DNA from: a bacterium
GTDB taxonomy: Bacteria; Krumholzibacteriota; Krumholzibacteriia; WVZY01
Length of the DNA stretch: 6,025 nt
Direction: 5' to 3'
NCBI GenBank assembly: GCA_027296025.1
Contig: JAPUJU010000109.1
Location: 1-6,025, forward strand
Below, one piece after another: positions 5,711-6,025 of this stretch (positions are counted from its first letter, which is position 1; every line of letters starts with the position of its first letter). The notes below the pieces were generated by a model. The model was not told the origin of the DNA, searched no databases, and saw nothing but the letters and a program-made list of their open reading frames with translations. The translations under genes were made by a program, and so were the position numbers.

Positions 5711-6025
5711 ATGTCTGTTGATCTTCGCAACCGGTGTTTTCTCACTTTGCTGGACTACAGTCCGGACGAGATTCGATACCTGCTTCAGTTTTCGAAGGAG
5801 CTCAAAGAGGCAAAAGCCGAAGGACGGGAAGAACCGCGCCTCACTGGCAAAAACATTGCGTTGATTTTTGAAAAAGCGTCCACGCGAACGCGCTGCGCCT
5901 TCGAAGTCGCTGCTTACGATCAGGGAGCGCACGTCACCTACCTTGGCCCGTCCGGATCGCAGATCGGCCATAAGGAATCGATGAAAGACACAGCCCGGGT
6001 TCTCGGACGAATGTACGACGGCATC
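5711..6025 (+). CDS. argF: Ornithine carbamoyltransferase, 3' truncated by window edge
   Basis: The enzyme joins carbamoyl phosphate and ornithine to make citrulline in the cytoplasm, a step of arginine biosynthesis; catabolic ArcB runs it in reverse. The visible 105 codons cover roughly the first third of a usual ~330-residue protein and run off the window. Residues 45-61 contain LTGKNIALIFEKASTRTR, where Ser57-Thr-Arg-Thr-Arg61 is the carbamoyl-phosphate binding loop. GSQIGHKES around residues 82-90 supplies the second substrate-contacting loop with Lys88. The stretch ending DTARVLGRMYDGI is nearly the same as in E. coli ArgI. The ornithine-side motifs (HPxQ, FLHCLP) lie outside the window. 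The gene has its own promoter at 5627-5654. Whether it is biosynthetic (argF/argI) or catabolic (arcB) depends on neighbours to the right, so the symbol is provisional; the enzyme identity is not in doubt. Confidence 0.95.
   Translation, partial: MSVDLRNRCFLTLLDYSPDEIRYLLQFSKELKEAKAEGREEPRLTGKNIALIFEKASTRTRCAFEVAAYDQGAHVTYLGPSGSQIGHKESMKDTARVLGRMYDGI

Noticed and set aside
5369..5971. - strand open frame of 200 codons spanning the end of the cytochrome and the start of ornithine carbamoyltransferase
   Set aside because: It crosses two well-supported + strand genes and the promoter between them, with no domain of its own.

Overview
The window is an ordinary-looking chromosomal stretch from a diderm (Gram-negative-type) bacterium. 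Every complete or partial gene reads on the + strand. The evidence for an outer membrane is a run of genes with signal peptides, two small predicted beta-barrel proteins ending in Phe, and a periplasmic multihaem cytochrome c. Base composition is moderately GC-rich, Shine-Dalgarno sites are usable, and two sigma70-type extended -10 promoters can be read. I cannot fix the phylum. Proteobacteria, Acidobacteriota or Gemmatimonadota-like lineages would all fit, and the ornithine carbamoyltransferase is of the E. coli ArgI/ArcB type.

Layout. Positions 2-508 hold the 3' part of a DUF4136-family envelope protein whose start lies left of the window. Positions 635-1291 hold a second, divergent DUF4136-like predicted lipoprotein. 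It is followed after 10 nt by a small outer-membrane beta-barrel protein (1302-1907) and then by a second small barrel protein (2014-2544). A weak hairpin and an extended -10 promoter lie in the next gap. They precede a 155-aa secreted helical protein with an FWPxY motif (2698-3165, GTG start). A strong GC hairpin follows. Next is the largest gene (3281-5620), a 779-aa membrane-anchored octahaem cytochrome c with a HEAT-like region and five exact 34-residue TPRs. A good promoter at 5627-5654 then starts a new transcription unit with the 5' third of ornithine carbamoyltransferase (5711 to the right edge).

How the genes relate. The first five genes all make exported proteins of unknown role and look like an envelope cluster. 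The second DUF4136 gene and the first barrel are probably co-transcribed. The cytochrome is a periplasmic electron-transfer or redox protein with a protein-docking tail, and its partner is not in the window. The carbamoyltransferase is arginine metabolism and appears to be an independent unit.

I saw no tRNA, rRNA, CRISPR array, insertion sequence or attachment site. No gap between genes exceeds about 155 nt. I did not find a clearly undescribed system. The most notable items are the octahaem-HEAT-TPR fusion, a G5T8 slippage-prone tract near its start, and the tandem DUF4136 pair with Tyr/Gly and Trp/Gly loops.
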